Translations under genes and position numbers: made by a program
From: Streptomyces sp. ISL-100
GTDB taxonomy: Bacteria > Actinomycetota > Actinomycetes > Streptomycetales > Streptomycetaceae
Assembly (NCBI RefSeq): GCF_018614615.1
Contig: NZ_JAGGOK010000002.1
Span: 128,751 to 192,750 of the forward strand
Length of the DNA: 64,000 nt
Reading direction: 5' to 3'
The notes under the pieces: generated by a model
Seen by the model: only the letters and a program-made list of their open reading frames with translations
Databases searched by the model: none
Told to the model about the DNA's origin: nothing
Shown: one piece after another, positions 51,767-60,199 of the stretch
Layout: every line of letters begins with the position of its first letter
How positions within the stretch are numbered: the first letter of the stretch is position 1

Positions 51767-52183
51767 ATGGCCATCCGGCTGAACAACGTCGTGGGGTGGC
51801 TCGCCCGCCACGGTTTCAGCCTGCTCGGCTCGGCCGAACTGTCCGTACGCGGCCGCAAGAGCGGCCAGCTACAGCGCATCCCCGTGAACCCGCACACCCA
51901 CGACGGCGCCCAGTACCTCGTCTCCGCGCGCGGCCACTCCCAATGGGTCCGCAACATGCGCGCCGCCGGCCAGGGCGAGCTCAAAGTCGGCCGCAAGGTC
52001 CGCGGTTTCACCGCCGTCGAGATCCCCGACGCCGAGAAGCTGCTGGTGCTCCGCACCTACCTGGAGCGCTGGGGCTGGGAGGTCAACCAGTACTTCAAGG
52101 GCGTGACCGCCAAGTCCTCCGACGAGGAACTCCTGGCGGCCGCCCCCGACCACCCCGTCTTCCGTATCACCGTCAAGTCATGA
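51767..52183 (+). CDS. F420/deazaflavin-type nitroreductase family protein (start uncertain)
   Basis: A 138-residue protein of the deazaflavin-dependent nitroreductase (DDN) fold: GWLARHGFSLLGSAELSVRG, RKSGQLQRIPVNPHT, AQYLVSARGHSQWVRNMRAA. Such enzymes use F420H2 or flavin to reduce nitro groups or quinones. The family usually starts about 14 residues earlier with MSQSQ...YYLKGSPMA. Here the ATG at 51726 with GGAGG is in a different frame from the body, and one base appears missing around 51741-51745, so translation may begin at 51767 with a shorter N-terminus. Probably controlled by the divergent TetR gene. Confidence 0.75.
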   Translation: MAIRLNNVVGWLARHGFSLLGSAELSVRGRKSGQLQRIPVNPHTHDGAQYLVSARGHSQWVRNMRAAGQGELKVGRKVRGFTAVEIPDAEKLLVLRTYLERWGWEVNQYFKGVTAKSSDEELLAAAPDHPVFRITVKS

Positions 52184-52226
52184 GAGCGGAGCGCCGGAAC
52201 AAGAGCGCCGGGCGGGAGCCTCCGGT

Positions 52227-53441
52227 CTACGGCCGGTCCAGCGCAGTCAGCGCCCGCTGGACGAGCGGGCGCGTACGCACCATCTCCGCCAGCGTCGTCG
52301 AGCCGCGCGTGATCCCGGCGAACATCGTCCAGGCCGGCCGGAATCCGGTTATGGCCGCGTGCAGCAGCCCCGGCCGCCTCTCGAACAGCGCGAGCATCCG
52401 CCGTCCGACACCCATCTCCACGCCGAGCCCCGCCTTGATCGCGAAGGCGTAGTTCAGCGCCTGGCGGCGGGCGTCGACGGCGTCCTGCGCCTCCGCGATC
52501 CGCACCGACCACTCCCCCGCGAGCCGCCCGGACCGCAGCGCGAAGGAGATCCCCTCGCGGGTCCACGGCTCCAGCAGTCCCGCCGCGTCCCCGCACACCA
52601 GCACCCGGCCGCGCGACAGCGGCGAGTCGTCGCTGCGGCACCGCGTCAGGTGCCCCGAGGAGACCGCCGGCTCGAAGCCGGCCAGCCCCAGCCGCGCGAT
52701 GAAGTCCTCCAGGTACCGCTTGGTGGCCGCTCCGTCGCCGCGCGCCGAGATCACGCCGACCGTCAGCGTCTCGCCCTTGGGGAACACCCAGCCGTAACTG
52801 CCCGGGATCGGCCCCCAGTCGATGAGCACCCGACCCGCCCAGTCCTCGGCGACCGTGGCCGGCACCGGAATCTCGGCCTCGAGCCCGAGATCCACCTGGT
52901 CGAGCTTCACCCCGACATGCGCCCCGATCCGGCTCGCGCTGCCGTCCGCGCCGACCACCGCGCGCGCCAGCACCGTCTCGCCACCCGCCAGGACAACAGC
53001 CACCGTGCGCCGGTCCGGCACGGCCGCGCCGTGCTGCTCGACCCGCGCCACCGTCGCTCCGGTACGGACCACGGCGCCCGCCTTCTCGGCCTCCTGGACC
53101 AGCGCGGCGTCGAACTCGGGCCGGTTGATGAGCCCGAAGAGCATCTGCTTCGAACGGCGTGTCCGCGTCAGCTTCCCGCCCAGCGAGAACGTCACGGCGT
53201 GCACACGGTCCCTGAACGGCAGCTCGAAGCCGGGCGGCAGCGCGTCGCGCGAAGGCCCGATGATGCCGCCGCCACAGGTCTTGTAACGGGGCAGCTCCGC
53301 CTTCTCCAGGAGGAGTACGCGCCGTCCCGCGACCGCGGCCGCGTATGCCGCCGACGACCCGGCCGGACCCGCACCGACCACGACCACGTCCCACACCGGC
53401 TCTTCGTGCTCACGTCCGGCGTCTGCGTTCTCGCTGCTCAC
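52227..53441 (-). CDS. geranylgeranyl-reductase-family FAD-dependent oxidoreductase
   Basis: A 404-residue flavoprotein. FAD dinucleotide motif: VVVVGAGPAGSSAAYAAAVA; the reductase signature follows: YKTCGGGIIGPSRDALPPGF. RVLVCGDAAGLLEPWTREGI and FALRSGRLAGEWSV form the second FAD site. This family reduces the double bonds of isoprenoid chains in chlorophyll, archaeal lipids or menaquinone; in actinobacteria the menaquinone side chain is a common target. The GTG at 53441 gives VSSENADAGREHEEP; an AGGAG lies about 12 nt upstream. A longer open frame continuing to 55667 is antisense to other genes. Confidence 0.87.
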   Translation of the reverse strand: MSSENADAGREHEEPVWDVVVVGAGPAGSSAAYAAAVAGRRVLLLEKAELPRYKTCGGGIIGPSRDALPPGFELPFRDRVHAVTFSLGGKLTRTRRSKQMLFGLINRPEFDAALVQEAEKAGAVVRTGATVARVEQHGAAVPDRRTVAVVLAGGETVLARAVVGADGSASRIGAHVGVKLDQVDLGLEAEIPVPATVAEDWAGRVLIDWGPIPGSYGWVFPKGETLTVGVISARGDGAATKRYLEDFIARLGLAGFEPAVSSGHLTRCRSDDSPLSRGRVLVCGDAAGLLEPWTREGISFALRSGRLAGEWSVRIAEAQDAVDARRQALNYAFAIKAGLGVEMGVGRRMLALFERRPGLLHAAITGFRPAWTMFAGITRGSTTLAEMVRTRPLVQRALTALDRP

Positions 53442-53603
53442 GATGTGCTTCTGCTCCTGATCGGCCCGGTGATCCGTACTGCTGACGCATCCTACGGCGC
53501 AGGAGCCGCCGATCTCGCTGTGGGAGGATCGGGCGGTGCTTGTCGGCCACCCCGTACGAACACATACACGCACAACAACGTCGCACTCACGAGGAGCGTG
53601 CCC

Positions 53604-54968
53604 ATGACCGCGAATCCGATCGCCGAGACCATCGCCTCGCTGATGCCCCGCGCCAAGACGGAGCTCGCCGAGCTGGTGGCTTTCGAGTCGGTGGCGGATC
53701 CCGCTCAGTTCCCGAAGAGCGAGTGCGAGGCGGCAGCGGTCTGGTGCGCCGACACGCTGCGCACGGAGGGCTTCCAGGACGTCGCGCTGCTCGACACCCC
53801 CGACGGCACGCAGTCGGTGTACGGCTTCCTGCCGGGCCCGGCAGGCGCTCCGACCGTTCTGCTGTACGCGCACTACGACGTGCAGCCGCCGCTGGACGAG
53901 TCGGCCTGGGTGTCCCCGCCGTTCGAGCTGACCGAACGCAACGGACGCTGGTACGGGCGCGGCGCCGCCGACTGCAAGGGCGGCTTCATCATGCACCTGC
54001 TCGCGCTGCGCGCCCTGAAGGCGAACGGCGGCGTCCCGGTCTCGGTGAAGGTGATCGCGGAGGGCTCGGAGGAGCAGGGCACGGGCGGCCTGGAAGCATA
54101 CGCCGAGGCGCACCCCGACCTCCTCGCCGCCGACACGATCGTCATCGGCGACACCGGCAACTTCCGCGTCGGCCTGCCGACGGTCACCGCGACGCTGCGC
54201 GGCATGACCATGCTGCGCGTACGCGTCGACACCCTCGAAGGCAACCTGCACTCCGGCCAGTTCGGCGGCGCCGCCCCGGACGCGCTGGCCGCGCTCATCC
54301 AGCTGCTGGCCTCGCTGCGCGCCGAAGACGGTTCGACGACCGTGGACGGGCTGACGACAGACGCCTCGTGGGAAGGCCTGGAGTATCCGGAGGCCGAGTT
54401 CCGCAAGGACGCGCGCGTCCTCGACGGTGTCGGGCTGATCGGCCACGGCACGGTCGCCGACCGCATCTGGGCCCGCCCCGCCGTCACCGTCATCGGCATC
54501 GACTGCCCGCCGGTGGTCGGCGCCACGCCGTCCCTCCAGGCGAGCGCGCGGGCGCAGATCAGCCTGCGGGTGCCGCCGGGCCAGGACGCCACCGAGGCGA
54601 CGAAGCTGCTGACCGCGCACCTCGAAGCGCACACGCCGTGGGGCGCGCGGGTTTCGGTGGAACAGGTGGGCCAGGGCCAGCCGTTCAAGGCGGACGTGAG
54701 CAGTCCGGCGTACACCTCGATGGCGGAGGCCATGCGCGTGGCGTACCCGGGCGAGGAGATGCAGACGTCCGGCATGGGCGGCTCGATCCCCCTGTGCAAC
54801 ACGCTCGCCGCGCTCTACCCGAAGGCCGAGATCCTGCTGATCGGGCTGAGCGAGCCCGAGGCGCAGATCCACGCGGTGAACGAGAGCGTCTCGCCCGAGG
54901 AGCTGGAGCGGCTGTCCGTCGCAGAGGCGTTGTTCCTCGTCAACTACGCCCGTTCCAAGCAGGGTTAA
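53604..54968 (+). CDS. M20-family metallopeptidase (dipeptidase-type)
   Basis: A 454-residue M20 peptidase, with two zinc ions in a catalytic domain and a lid. Ligands: His and Asp in LLYAHYDVQPPLDE, Asp in GRGAADCKGGFIM, the Glu pair in IAEGSEEQGTGGL, Asp in IVIGDTGNFR, and His near the C-terminus (EAQIHAVNESVSPEE). The lid carries LHSGQFGGAAPDA. It probably splits short peptides or N-acyl amino acids in the cytosol. A GAGGAG ribosome site precedes the ATG at 53604. Confidence 0.9.
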   Translation: MTANPIAETIASLMPRAKTELAELVAFESVADPAQFPKSECEAAAVWCADTLRTEGFQDVALLDTPDGTQSVYGFLPGPAGAPTVLLYAHYDVQPPLDESAWVSPPFELTERNGRWYGRGAADCKGGFIMHLLALRALKANGGVPVSVKVIAEGSEEQGTGGLEAYAEAHPDLLAADTIVIGDTGNFRVGLPTVTATLRGMTMLRVRVDTLEGNLHSGQFGGAAPDALAALIQLLASLRAEDGSTTVDGLTTDASWEGLEYPEAEFRKDARVLDGVGLIGHGTVADRIWARPAVTVIGIDCPPVVGATPSLQASARAQISLRVPPGQDATEATKLLTAHLEAHTPWGARVSVEQVGQGQPFKADVSSPAYTSMAEAMRVAYPGEEMQTSGMGGSIPLCNTLAALYPKAEILLIGLSEPEAQIHAVNESVSPEELERLSVAEALFLVNYARSKQG

Positions 54969-55037
54969 GCGCATAGCTGAGATCGCCGACAGCGTAGATC
55001 CGTGCGGCGGGCAGCCGGTCCGCCGTACGTTCGCCGC

Positions 55038-55751
55038 ATGGATCTCGTTGACGTAATCCCCGACCGCCTGCACATGTTCCGCTTCCCCATCGGCCAGGCG
55101 TACCTCTGGCGCGACGGCGATGAGCTGACTCTGATCGATGCGGGCAACAAGGACGCGGCCCCGGACATCGAAGAGGCGATACGGAGCCTGGGTCTGCTCC
55201 CCGAGAACATCCGCCGGATCGTCCTCACCCACTGCCACCGCGACCACGTCGGCGCCGCCCAGGAACTCGCCGACCGGTACGGCGCCGAAATCGTGGCGCA
55301 CCGGCTCGACGCTCCAGTGATCCGCGGCGAGCAGCCGGTGCCCGAGCCGGTGCTGCTGGACTGGGAGCGTCCGTTGTACGCCCACGGGCTGACCGTGCCG
55401 CCGGCCCCGCCCACCCGGGTGGACCGGGAGGCCGAGGACGGCGACCTGCTGGGCTTCGGCGACGGCGCGCGGGTCGTCCACTCCCCCGGCCATACGGACG
55501 GCAGCATCGCCGTCCATCTCCCGCACCACGGTGTGCTGTTCACGGGCGACTGCGTCGCCGGCGTCGGACAGGTGATGCTGGGCGTGTTCAACACCGACCG
55601 TGAGCGCGCCCTGGAGTCGTTCCGCCGCCTGGCGGCGCTCGCCCCCTCCACCGCCTGCTTTGGCCACGGCGAACCTCTGACGGACGACGCGGCGTACATC
55701 CTGCGGGCATCAGCCGACCGGGACTCCGGCCTCCAGATTGAGCACGGTTGA
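55038..55751 (+). CDS. MBL-fold metallohydrolase
   Basis: A 237-residue metallo-beta-lactamase-fold hydrolase. The metal motif HxHxDH is LTHCHRDHVGAA, and the later ligands are HSPGHTDGS, FTGDCVA and CFGHGEPL. It resembles actinobacterial glyoxalase-II-type or lactonase-like proteins rather than antibiotic-resistance enzymes. The ATG at 55038 is the natural start. The 3' end overlaps the convergent kinase/NUDIX gene by 42 bp. Confidence 0.88.
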   Translation: MDLVDVIPDRLHMFRFPIGQAYLWRDGDELTLIDAGNKDAAPDIEEAIRSLGLLPENIRRIVLTHCHRDHVGAAQELADRYGAEIVAHRLDAPVIRGEQPVPEPVLLDWERPLYAHGLTVPPAPPTRVDREAEDGDLLGFGDGARVVHSPGHTDGSIAVHLPHHGVLFTGDCVAGVGQVMLGVFNTDRERALESFRRLAALAPSTACFGHGEPLTDDAAYILRASADRDSGLQIEHG

Positions 55752-56747
55752 CCTCTCGCGGGCCCGCAGCGCCCAGCGCAGCCGCTCGTAACGGTTGGGG
55801 GGCAGCAGCCCGGCGGCCTCCTCCTCGGTGACGAATCGCCAGCCGCGCAGTTCGGAGCCGGGCAGCACCAGCTGTCCGGCCGCCGCGCTGTCGAGCGTGC
55901 CCCCGTCGAAGATCAGGCGCAGACCGCCGAAGGCGGGTGGCCGCGGCGGCTCCCAGTCGACGACCAACAGCCTTGGTACGTCGATGAGTTCCATCCCTAT
56001 CTCCTCCTTGACCTCACGTATCCCGGCGCGCGCGGGCGCCTCCCCCGGTTCCACGACACCGCCGGGGAATTCCCAGCCCGGCTTGTAGGTGGGATCGACG
56101 AGCAGCACCCTGCCCTCCTCGTCGAAGAGCAGTACGCCCGCGGCGACGGTCTCGGCCGTCGGCTCGGGCGTCTGCACGATCTCGCAGCTGCCGTCAGCCC
56201 CGGTCCGTACCGCGTCGGCGATCTCCACGGCGGTCTGGGCCGGGGTGAGCGCACTGGTGTCGATGACGTGGGCGTCGTGGGGGAGCCACGACAGCGCGGC
56301 GCGATAGGGCTCGATGTGCTCGTACGCCCATTGCCGTACGCGCTCGCTGCCTTCGGGGTCGTCCACCAGCTCCTCGCGGGCGGCGATCCGCCCGCGCAGG
56401 ATCGTTTCGTCGGCCGACAGCAGCACATGGCACACCGGGATACGGCGCGCGGCGAGCCCGCCGAATATCTCGTCGCGGTACTCCTGGCGCAGGAGCGTCA
56501 TGGGCACCACCAGCATGCCGCCCACTTCCGCGAGCAGCGCGGCCGCGGTGTCCACGACCAGGCGGCGCCAGATGGGGAGGTCCTGATAGTCGGTGACCTC
56601 CGCGAGCCGCTTCTGCGGCAGCAGGTTCCGCAGTTCCCCGCCGATCAGTTCGGGGTCGTAGAAGGTGCTGTTCGGGATCAGATCGATCAGTTCGCGCGCG
56701 GCGCTGGTCTTGCCCGCACTGAACGCACCGTTGATCCAGACGATCAC
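55710..56747 (-). CDS. P-loop kinase / NUDIX fusion protein
   Basis: A 345-residue bifunctional protein. Residues 1-180 form a P-loop NTPase/kinase: Walker A NGAFSAGKTSAARELIDLIP, then VPMTLLRQEYRDEIFGGL and HVLLSADETILRGRIAAREE, as in small-molecule or nucleoside kinases. Residues about 200-345 form a NUDIX domain with box GGVVEPGEAPARAGIREVKE-EIGMEL. The two activities could act in sequence on a nucleotide, or the kinase part may modify an antibiotic-like small molecule. The GTG at 56747 follows GAGGGGG. Fusion of these two domains is uncommon enough to note. Confidence 0.85.
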   Translation of the reverse strand: MIVWINGAFSAGKTSAARELIDLIPNSTFYDPELIGGELRNLLPQKRLAEVTDYQDLPIWRRLVVDTAAALLAEVGGMLVVPMTLLRQEYRDEIFGGLAARRIPVCHVLLSADETILRGRIAAREELVDDPEGSERVRQWAYEHIEPYRAALSWLPHDAHVIDTSALTPAQTAVEIADAVRTGADGSCEIVQTPEPTAETVAAGVLLFDEEGRVLLVDPTYKPGWEFPGGVVEPGEAPARAGIREVKEEIGMELIDVPRLLVVDWEPPRPPAFGGLRLIFDGGTLDSAAAGQLVLPGSELRGWRFVTEEEAAGLLPPNRYERLRWALRARERSTVLNLEAGVPVG

Positions 56748-56836
56748 GGTTCCCCCTCTTCCGTAGCCCCCAGTGGCTTGCCCGCAACACACTGCCACGG
56801 AAACCGGGGGTCACCGCATGGTGCCCGCGACCGTTT

Positions 56837-56854
56837 GGGCACACAACCGTGCCC
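56837..56854. promoter_or_regulatory. small inverted repeat upstream of the 62-aa gene
   Basis: GGGCAC-acaacc-GTGCCC is a perfect 6-bp inverted repeat, and a further GTTGC...GCAAC pair lies at about 56859-56878. They are in the 264-bp region between the divergent kinase/NUDIX and small genes and could be an operator. Confidence 0.35.
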
Positions 56855-57012
56855 TTGCTGTTGCATGCCAGGGGCAACGGTGCGGGGCACAGGTGGCGTC
56901 GAACCGTATGAGTGGATGCCCTGGTGGGATGCGGGAACCGTGACACACGTGCGCGGAGTCTCGTTGGGGCAACCGGAGCAAGAGTTCAGCAGGCATGGGA
57001 GCGGGGTGCGGC

Positions 57013-57201
57013 ATGAGTCGCATGGTGTTGGAACAGTTCCCGGCCGGAGGCCCACGGGGCAGCTGGCCGGCTGAGGAATTCGCCCTGGCACGGCGCGCGG
57101 AGGGCTGCCCGGCGGAGGTCGTGATGGACCTGGAGGCGGACGCGTTCCTGGTCGTCGTGGTGCAGCGGGCGGCGGAAGCCGGCTCGCAGGGGCGGGGCTG
57201 A
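57013..57201 (+). CDS. small conserved protein of unknown function
   Basis: A 62-residue protein: MSRMVLEQFPAGGPRGSWPA, EEFALARRAEGCPAEVVMDL and a hydrophobic strand AFLVVVVQRAA. Similar short proteins with QFPAG-PRG-WPAEEFAL occur in Streptomyces next to unrelated genes. There is no motif. The ATG at 57013 is the start, and an internal ATG at 57022 is also possible. It ends 14 nt before the convergent TPR gene. Confidence 0.5.
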   Translation: MSRMVLEQFPAGGPRGSWPAEEFALARRAEGCPAEVVMDLEADAFLVVVVQRAAEAGSQGRG

Positions 57202-57215
57202 CCGGGGGCGGCCGG

Positions 57216-57737
57216 CTACGGCTGCTGCGTGGCGTCGAGGTCGTCGGCGTACTGCTCGATCGCGCGTCGGTAGCTGCGCACCCTTGGGTCGCTGCTGGTG
57301 GCCGCCAGGGCCTTCAGCAGCGTACGTACGGCTTCGCGGCCTTCGCCGGTGTTGTACAGGGCCATGGCCAGGAAGGACTTCAGGGCGAGGTCGTGCGGGA
57401 ACTCCACGAGGCCGCGGCGCAGGGTCCGCAGAGCCGGTTCGTAGCGGCCCAGCACGCGATAGGTGCTGCCCAGGCCGAGGAAGACACCGTGGCGGTCCTC
57501 GGTGGGCAGTCCGGGGACGCTCAGGGCCCGTTCGTAGAAGGGCACGGCCTCGCTCTCCAGGCCGAGCACGTCGTGCGCCCACGCGGTCTGGTAGGCGATC
57601 TCGGCGTCCTGCGGGTACCGGTCGGCCAGCGTCACCAGCAGGCCCCGGGCCTCGGCGGCCCGGCCGTCCTCGCGCAGCCGTACCGCCTCCGCCAGGGCCG
57701 TGTCGCGCTCCTGGTCCCGCTCCTGATCGCCATTCAC
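57216..57737 (-). CDS. tetratricopeptide-repeat protein
   Basis: A 173-residue helical protein made of TPR-like repeats: ALAEAVRLREDGRAAEARGL, IAYQTAWAHDVLGLESEAVP, FLGLGSTYRVLGRYEPALRT, LFLAMALYNTGEGREAVRTL. TPRs mediate protein interactions. Streptomyces proteins of this size are often annotated as tetratricopeptide repeat proteins of unknown partner. The GTG at 57737 is the start; the ROK kinase gene ends 39 nt upstream on the same strand. Confidence 0.8.
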   Translation of the reverse strand: MNGDQERDQERDTALAEAVRLREDGRAAEARGLLVTLADRYPQDAEIAYQTAWAHDVLGLESEAVPFYERALSVPGLPTEDRHGVFLGLGSTYRVLGRYEPALRTLRRGLVEFPHDLALKSFLAMALYNTGEGREAVRTLLKALAATSSDPRVRSYRRAIEQYADDLDATQQP

Positions 57738-57776
57738 GCGCCCACGCTCGCACGGTGGGAGGGACCGGGCAAAGTG

Positions 57777-58748
57777 TTATCCGACGTACGTCGCCGCCTC
57801 GCCCGGCTTCCCGCCGAGCCCGGGCGAGGCCGCGGCTGCCGCACCCACCAGGCCCGCGTCGGTTCCGGTCAGGGCCGGGGCGACCTTGAGGCGCCGTACG
57901 AAGGAGAGCGTGGCGTACTCGCCGAGTGCGCGGCGCAGGGGCGCGAAGAGCACGTCGCCCGCGCCCGCCACTCCCCCGCCGATGACCGCGATCTCGATCT
58001 CGACGAGCGTCGCGGTGGCGGCGATGCCCGCGGCGAGGGCCTGGGCGGCGCGCCGGTACGACGCGACGGCGACCGGGTCTCCGGCGCGGGCGGCGGCCGC
58101 CACGGCGGCGGCGGTGGCGTCACCGTCCGGTCCCGGCCGCCAGCCCCGATCGAGCGCCCTGCGTGCGATGTTGGGGCCGCTGGCGATCCGCTCGACGCAG
58201 CCGCGGGAACCGCACGGGCACGGGTCGCCGTCCAGGTCGACGCTGATGTGACCGATGTGGCCCGCGTTACCGGTCGGGCCGGGGTGCAGCCGCCCGCCCA
58301 GGACCAGGCCGCCGCCGACGCCCGTGGAGACGACCAGGCACAGCGCGTTGTCGTACCCGCGGGCCGCGCCCTGCCAGTGCTCGGCGGCCGTCATGGCCAC
58401 GCCGTCGCCGACGAGGGTGACCGGCCTGCCGCCCGCTGCCCGGCGTACCCGCTCGACCAGCGGGAAGTCGCGCCAGCCCGGGACGTTGACCGGGCTGACC
58501 GTGCCGGCGGAGGCGTCCACCGGTCCCGCGCTGCCGATGCCGACGGCCGTGGCCCGCTCCCACAACGGCGACGCGGTCAGCCGCGCGAACACCACACCGA
58601 CGGCGCCCATCACACTCTCCGCGTCCTCACGCGAGGGCGTCGGGCGCTGCGCGCGCAGGAGAATCCGGCCGTCGCCGTCCACCAGCGCGCCGGCGATCTT
58701 GGTGCCGCCGATGTCGAGAGCGGCGACGAGGTCGGTGTCGGTGTGCAT
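57777..58748 (-). CDS. ROK-family sugar kinase (glucokinase-like)
   Basis: A 323-residue ROK kinase that phosphorylates a sugar with ATP. Motifs: ATP loop ALDIGGTKIAGALVDG, catalytic region LVGDGVAMTAAEHWQGAARG with Asp, GNAGHIGHISVD, and the zinc site DPCPCGSRGCVERIASG. Glucose, N-acetylmannosamine or another hexose could be the substrate. It is divergent from a LacI regulator, with a perfect operator between them (58814-58825), so induction by a sugar is likely. The ATG at 58748 is the start. Confidence 0.88.
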   Translation of the reverse strand: MHTDTDLVAALDIGGTKIAGALVDGDGRILLRAQRPTPSREDAESVMGAVGVVFARLTASPLWERATAVGIGSAGPVDASAGTVSPVNVPGWRDFPLVERVRRAAGGRPVTLVGDGVAMTAAEHWQGAARGYDNALCLVVSTGVGGGLVLGGRLHPGPTGNAGHIGHISVDLDGDPCPCGSRGCVERIASGPNIARRALDRGWRPGPDGDATAAAVAAAARAGDPVAVASYRRAAQALAAGIAATATLVEIEIAVIGGGVAGAGDVLFAPLRRALGEYATLSFVRRLKVAPALTGTDAGLVGAAAAASPGLGGKPGEAATYVG

Positions 58749-58811
58749 GGGGGTTGGATCTCCAGGCGGGCAGAGGTGGGCGGCAGGGGGTCAGAGCCAG
58801 TCTCCATTCAG

Positions 58812-58838
58812 TTGACAACGTTGTCCAGGGCCTATGCT
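58812..58838 (+). promoter_or_regulatory. putative promoter of the LacI gene with embedded operator
   Basis: TTGACA at 58812 and TATGCT at 58833 resemble -35 and -10 boxes; the spacing is 15 bp. The perfect palindrome GACAACGTTGTC (58814-58825) has the central CG typical of LacI operators and overlaps the -35. It can repress both this gene and the divergent sugar kinase. Confidence 0.62.
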
Positions 58839-58893
58839 CGACGCCACACCGTTCGAACACCGACCTCACCCGACAACGACAGGACATCGCACT

Positions 58894-59934
58894 GTGGCCG
58901 AGACCGAAAGCCGCCCCGAGCTCCGTTACGGCAACCGGCCGACCATGAAGGACGTCGCCGCCCGCGCCGGAGTCGGACTCAAGACGGTTTCGCGTGTCGT
59001 GAACGGCGAACCGGGCGTCACGCCCGACACCGAGCAGCGCGTCCAGGAAGCGATCGAGGCGCTGGGCTTCCGCCGCAACGACAGCGCGCGCGTCCTGCGC
59101 AAGGGCCGCACCGCCAGCATCGGTCTCGTACTCGAAGACCTCGCGGACCCGTTCTACGGGCCGCTGAACCGCGCCGTCGAGGAGGTGGCCCGCGCCCACG
59201 GAGCCCTCCTCATCAACGGATCGAGCGCCGAAGACCCCGCCCGCGAACAGGAATTGGTGCTCGCGCTCTGCGCCCGGCGCGTCGACGGTCTGATCGTGAT
59301 CCCGGCCGGGGACGACCACCGCTACCTGGAGCCGGAGATCGCGGCGGGCGTCGCCACCGTCTTCGTGGACCGTCCCGCCGGGAAGATCGACGCGGATGTG
59401 GTGCTCTCCGACAGCTTCGGCGGCGCGCGCGAGGGCGTGGCCCACCTGATCGGGCACGGCCATCGCCGTATCGGCTTCATCGGCGACCAGCCGCGCATCC
59501 ACACCGCCAACGAGCGGCTCCGCGGCTATTACGCCGCGATGGAGGACGCCGGGCTGCCGGCTGACGACGCATGGGTGTCGCTCGGCAGCACGGCTCCCGA
59601 GCGCGTACGGGACGCCGTCACCGCGATGCTGAACGCCCCCGAGCCCGTAACCGCCATCTTCGCGGGCAACAACCGGGTGACGGTGACCGCGGTACGGGTC
59701 CTCGCCGAGCGGGAGCGTCCCGTCGCCCTGGTCGGGTTCGACGACATCGAACTCGCCGACCTGCTCCAGCCGGGCCTCACCGTCGTCGCGCAGGACGCCA
59801 CCATGCTCGGCCGTACCGCGGCCGACCGCCTCTTCCGGCGCCTCGACGGCGTGAACGACGCTCCCGCGCGGGTGGAACTGCCAACACGCCTCATCGCGCG
59901 CGGGTCGGGCGAGATCCCGCCGTGGACCCCCTGA
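58894..59934 (+). CDS. LacI-family transcriptional regulator
   Basis: A 346-residue repressor. The HTH and hinge are TMKDVAARAGVGLKTVSRVV, NGEPGVTPDTEQRVQEAIEA; the periplasmic-binding-protein-like effector domain follows (TASIGLVLEDLADPFYGPLN, RRVDGLIVIPAGDD, PVTAIFAGNNRVTVTAVRVL, VALVGFDDIELADLLQPGLT). The GTG at 58894 follows AGGA; the track-like upstream ATG at 58834 is not needed. It probably controls itself and the divergent ROK kinase through the palindrome at 58814-58825. Confidence 0.88.
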   Translation: MAETESRPELRYGNRPTMKDVAARAGVGLKTVSRVVNGEPGVTPDTEQRVQEAIEALGFRRNDSARVLRKGRTASIGLVLEDLADPFYGPLNRAVEEVARAHGALLINGSSAEDPAREQELVLALCARRVDGLIVIPAGDDHRYLEPEIAAGVATVFVDRPAGKIDADVVLSDSFGGAREGVAHLIGHGHRRIGFIGDQPRIHTANERLRGYYAAMEDAGLPADDAWVSLGSTAPERVRDAVTAMLNAPEPVTAIFAGNNRVTVTAVRVLAERERPVALVGFDDIELADLLQPGLTVVAQDATMLGRTAADRLFRRLDGVNDAPARVELPTRLIARGSGEIPPWTP

Positions 59935-59963
59935 GGGCCGTGCGGCGCCGCTGACTGCCGCGA

Positions 59964-60188
59964 GCGCCGGCATCCGCCGCTGCGGGCAGGCGACCTGCGG
60001 CCGCCCCAGGGCGCGCAGAAGTGCGAACGCCGCCGCGAAAGGCGCCACCGCGCCGAGAGCCGTCGGCGCCTTGAACCCCTGAGGCCTGCCTGTGCGGCGC
60101 CGGTGTCCGCCGCTGCGGCGGGCGGCCGACAGCCGCCCAAGGCGTGGTGCAGGGCGAACGCCGCAGCGAACGGGGCCACCGTGCCGAG
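59964..60188. repeat. two diverged direct repeats of about 93 bp
   Basis: 59964-60057 and 60097-60188 align with about 75% identity. Shared blocks include TCCGCCGCTGCGG, GCGAACGCCGC and GCCACCG. They fill the intergenic region between the convergent LacI and kinase genes. No reading frame here has convincing coding character, although the minus strand of both copies could encode FAAAFAL-type peptides. Confidence 0.55.
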
Positions 60189-60199
60189 CCCCGTTTGCG

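Noticed and set aside
52227..55667. A 1146-codon open frame on the minus strand running past the flavoprotein gene.
   Set aside because: Beyond 53441 it lies antisense to the M20 peptidase and MBL genes and shows no protein-like motifs. It is a by-product of high GC.
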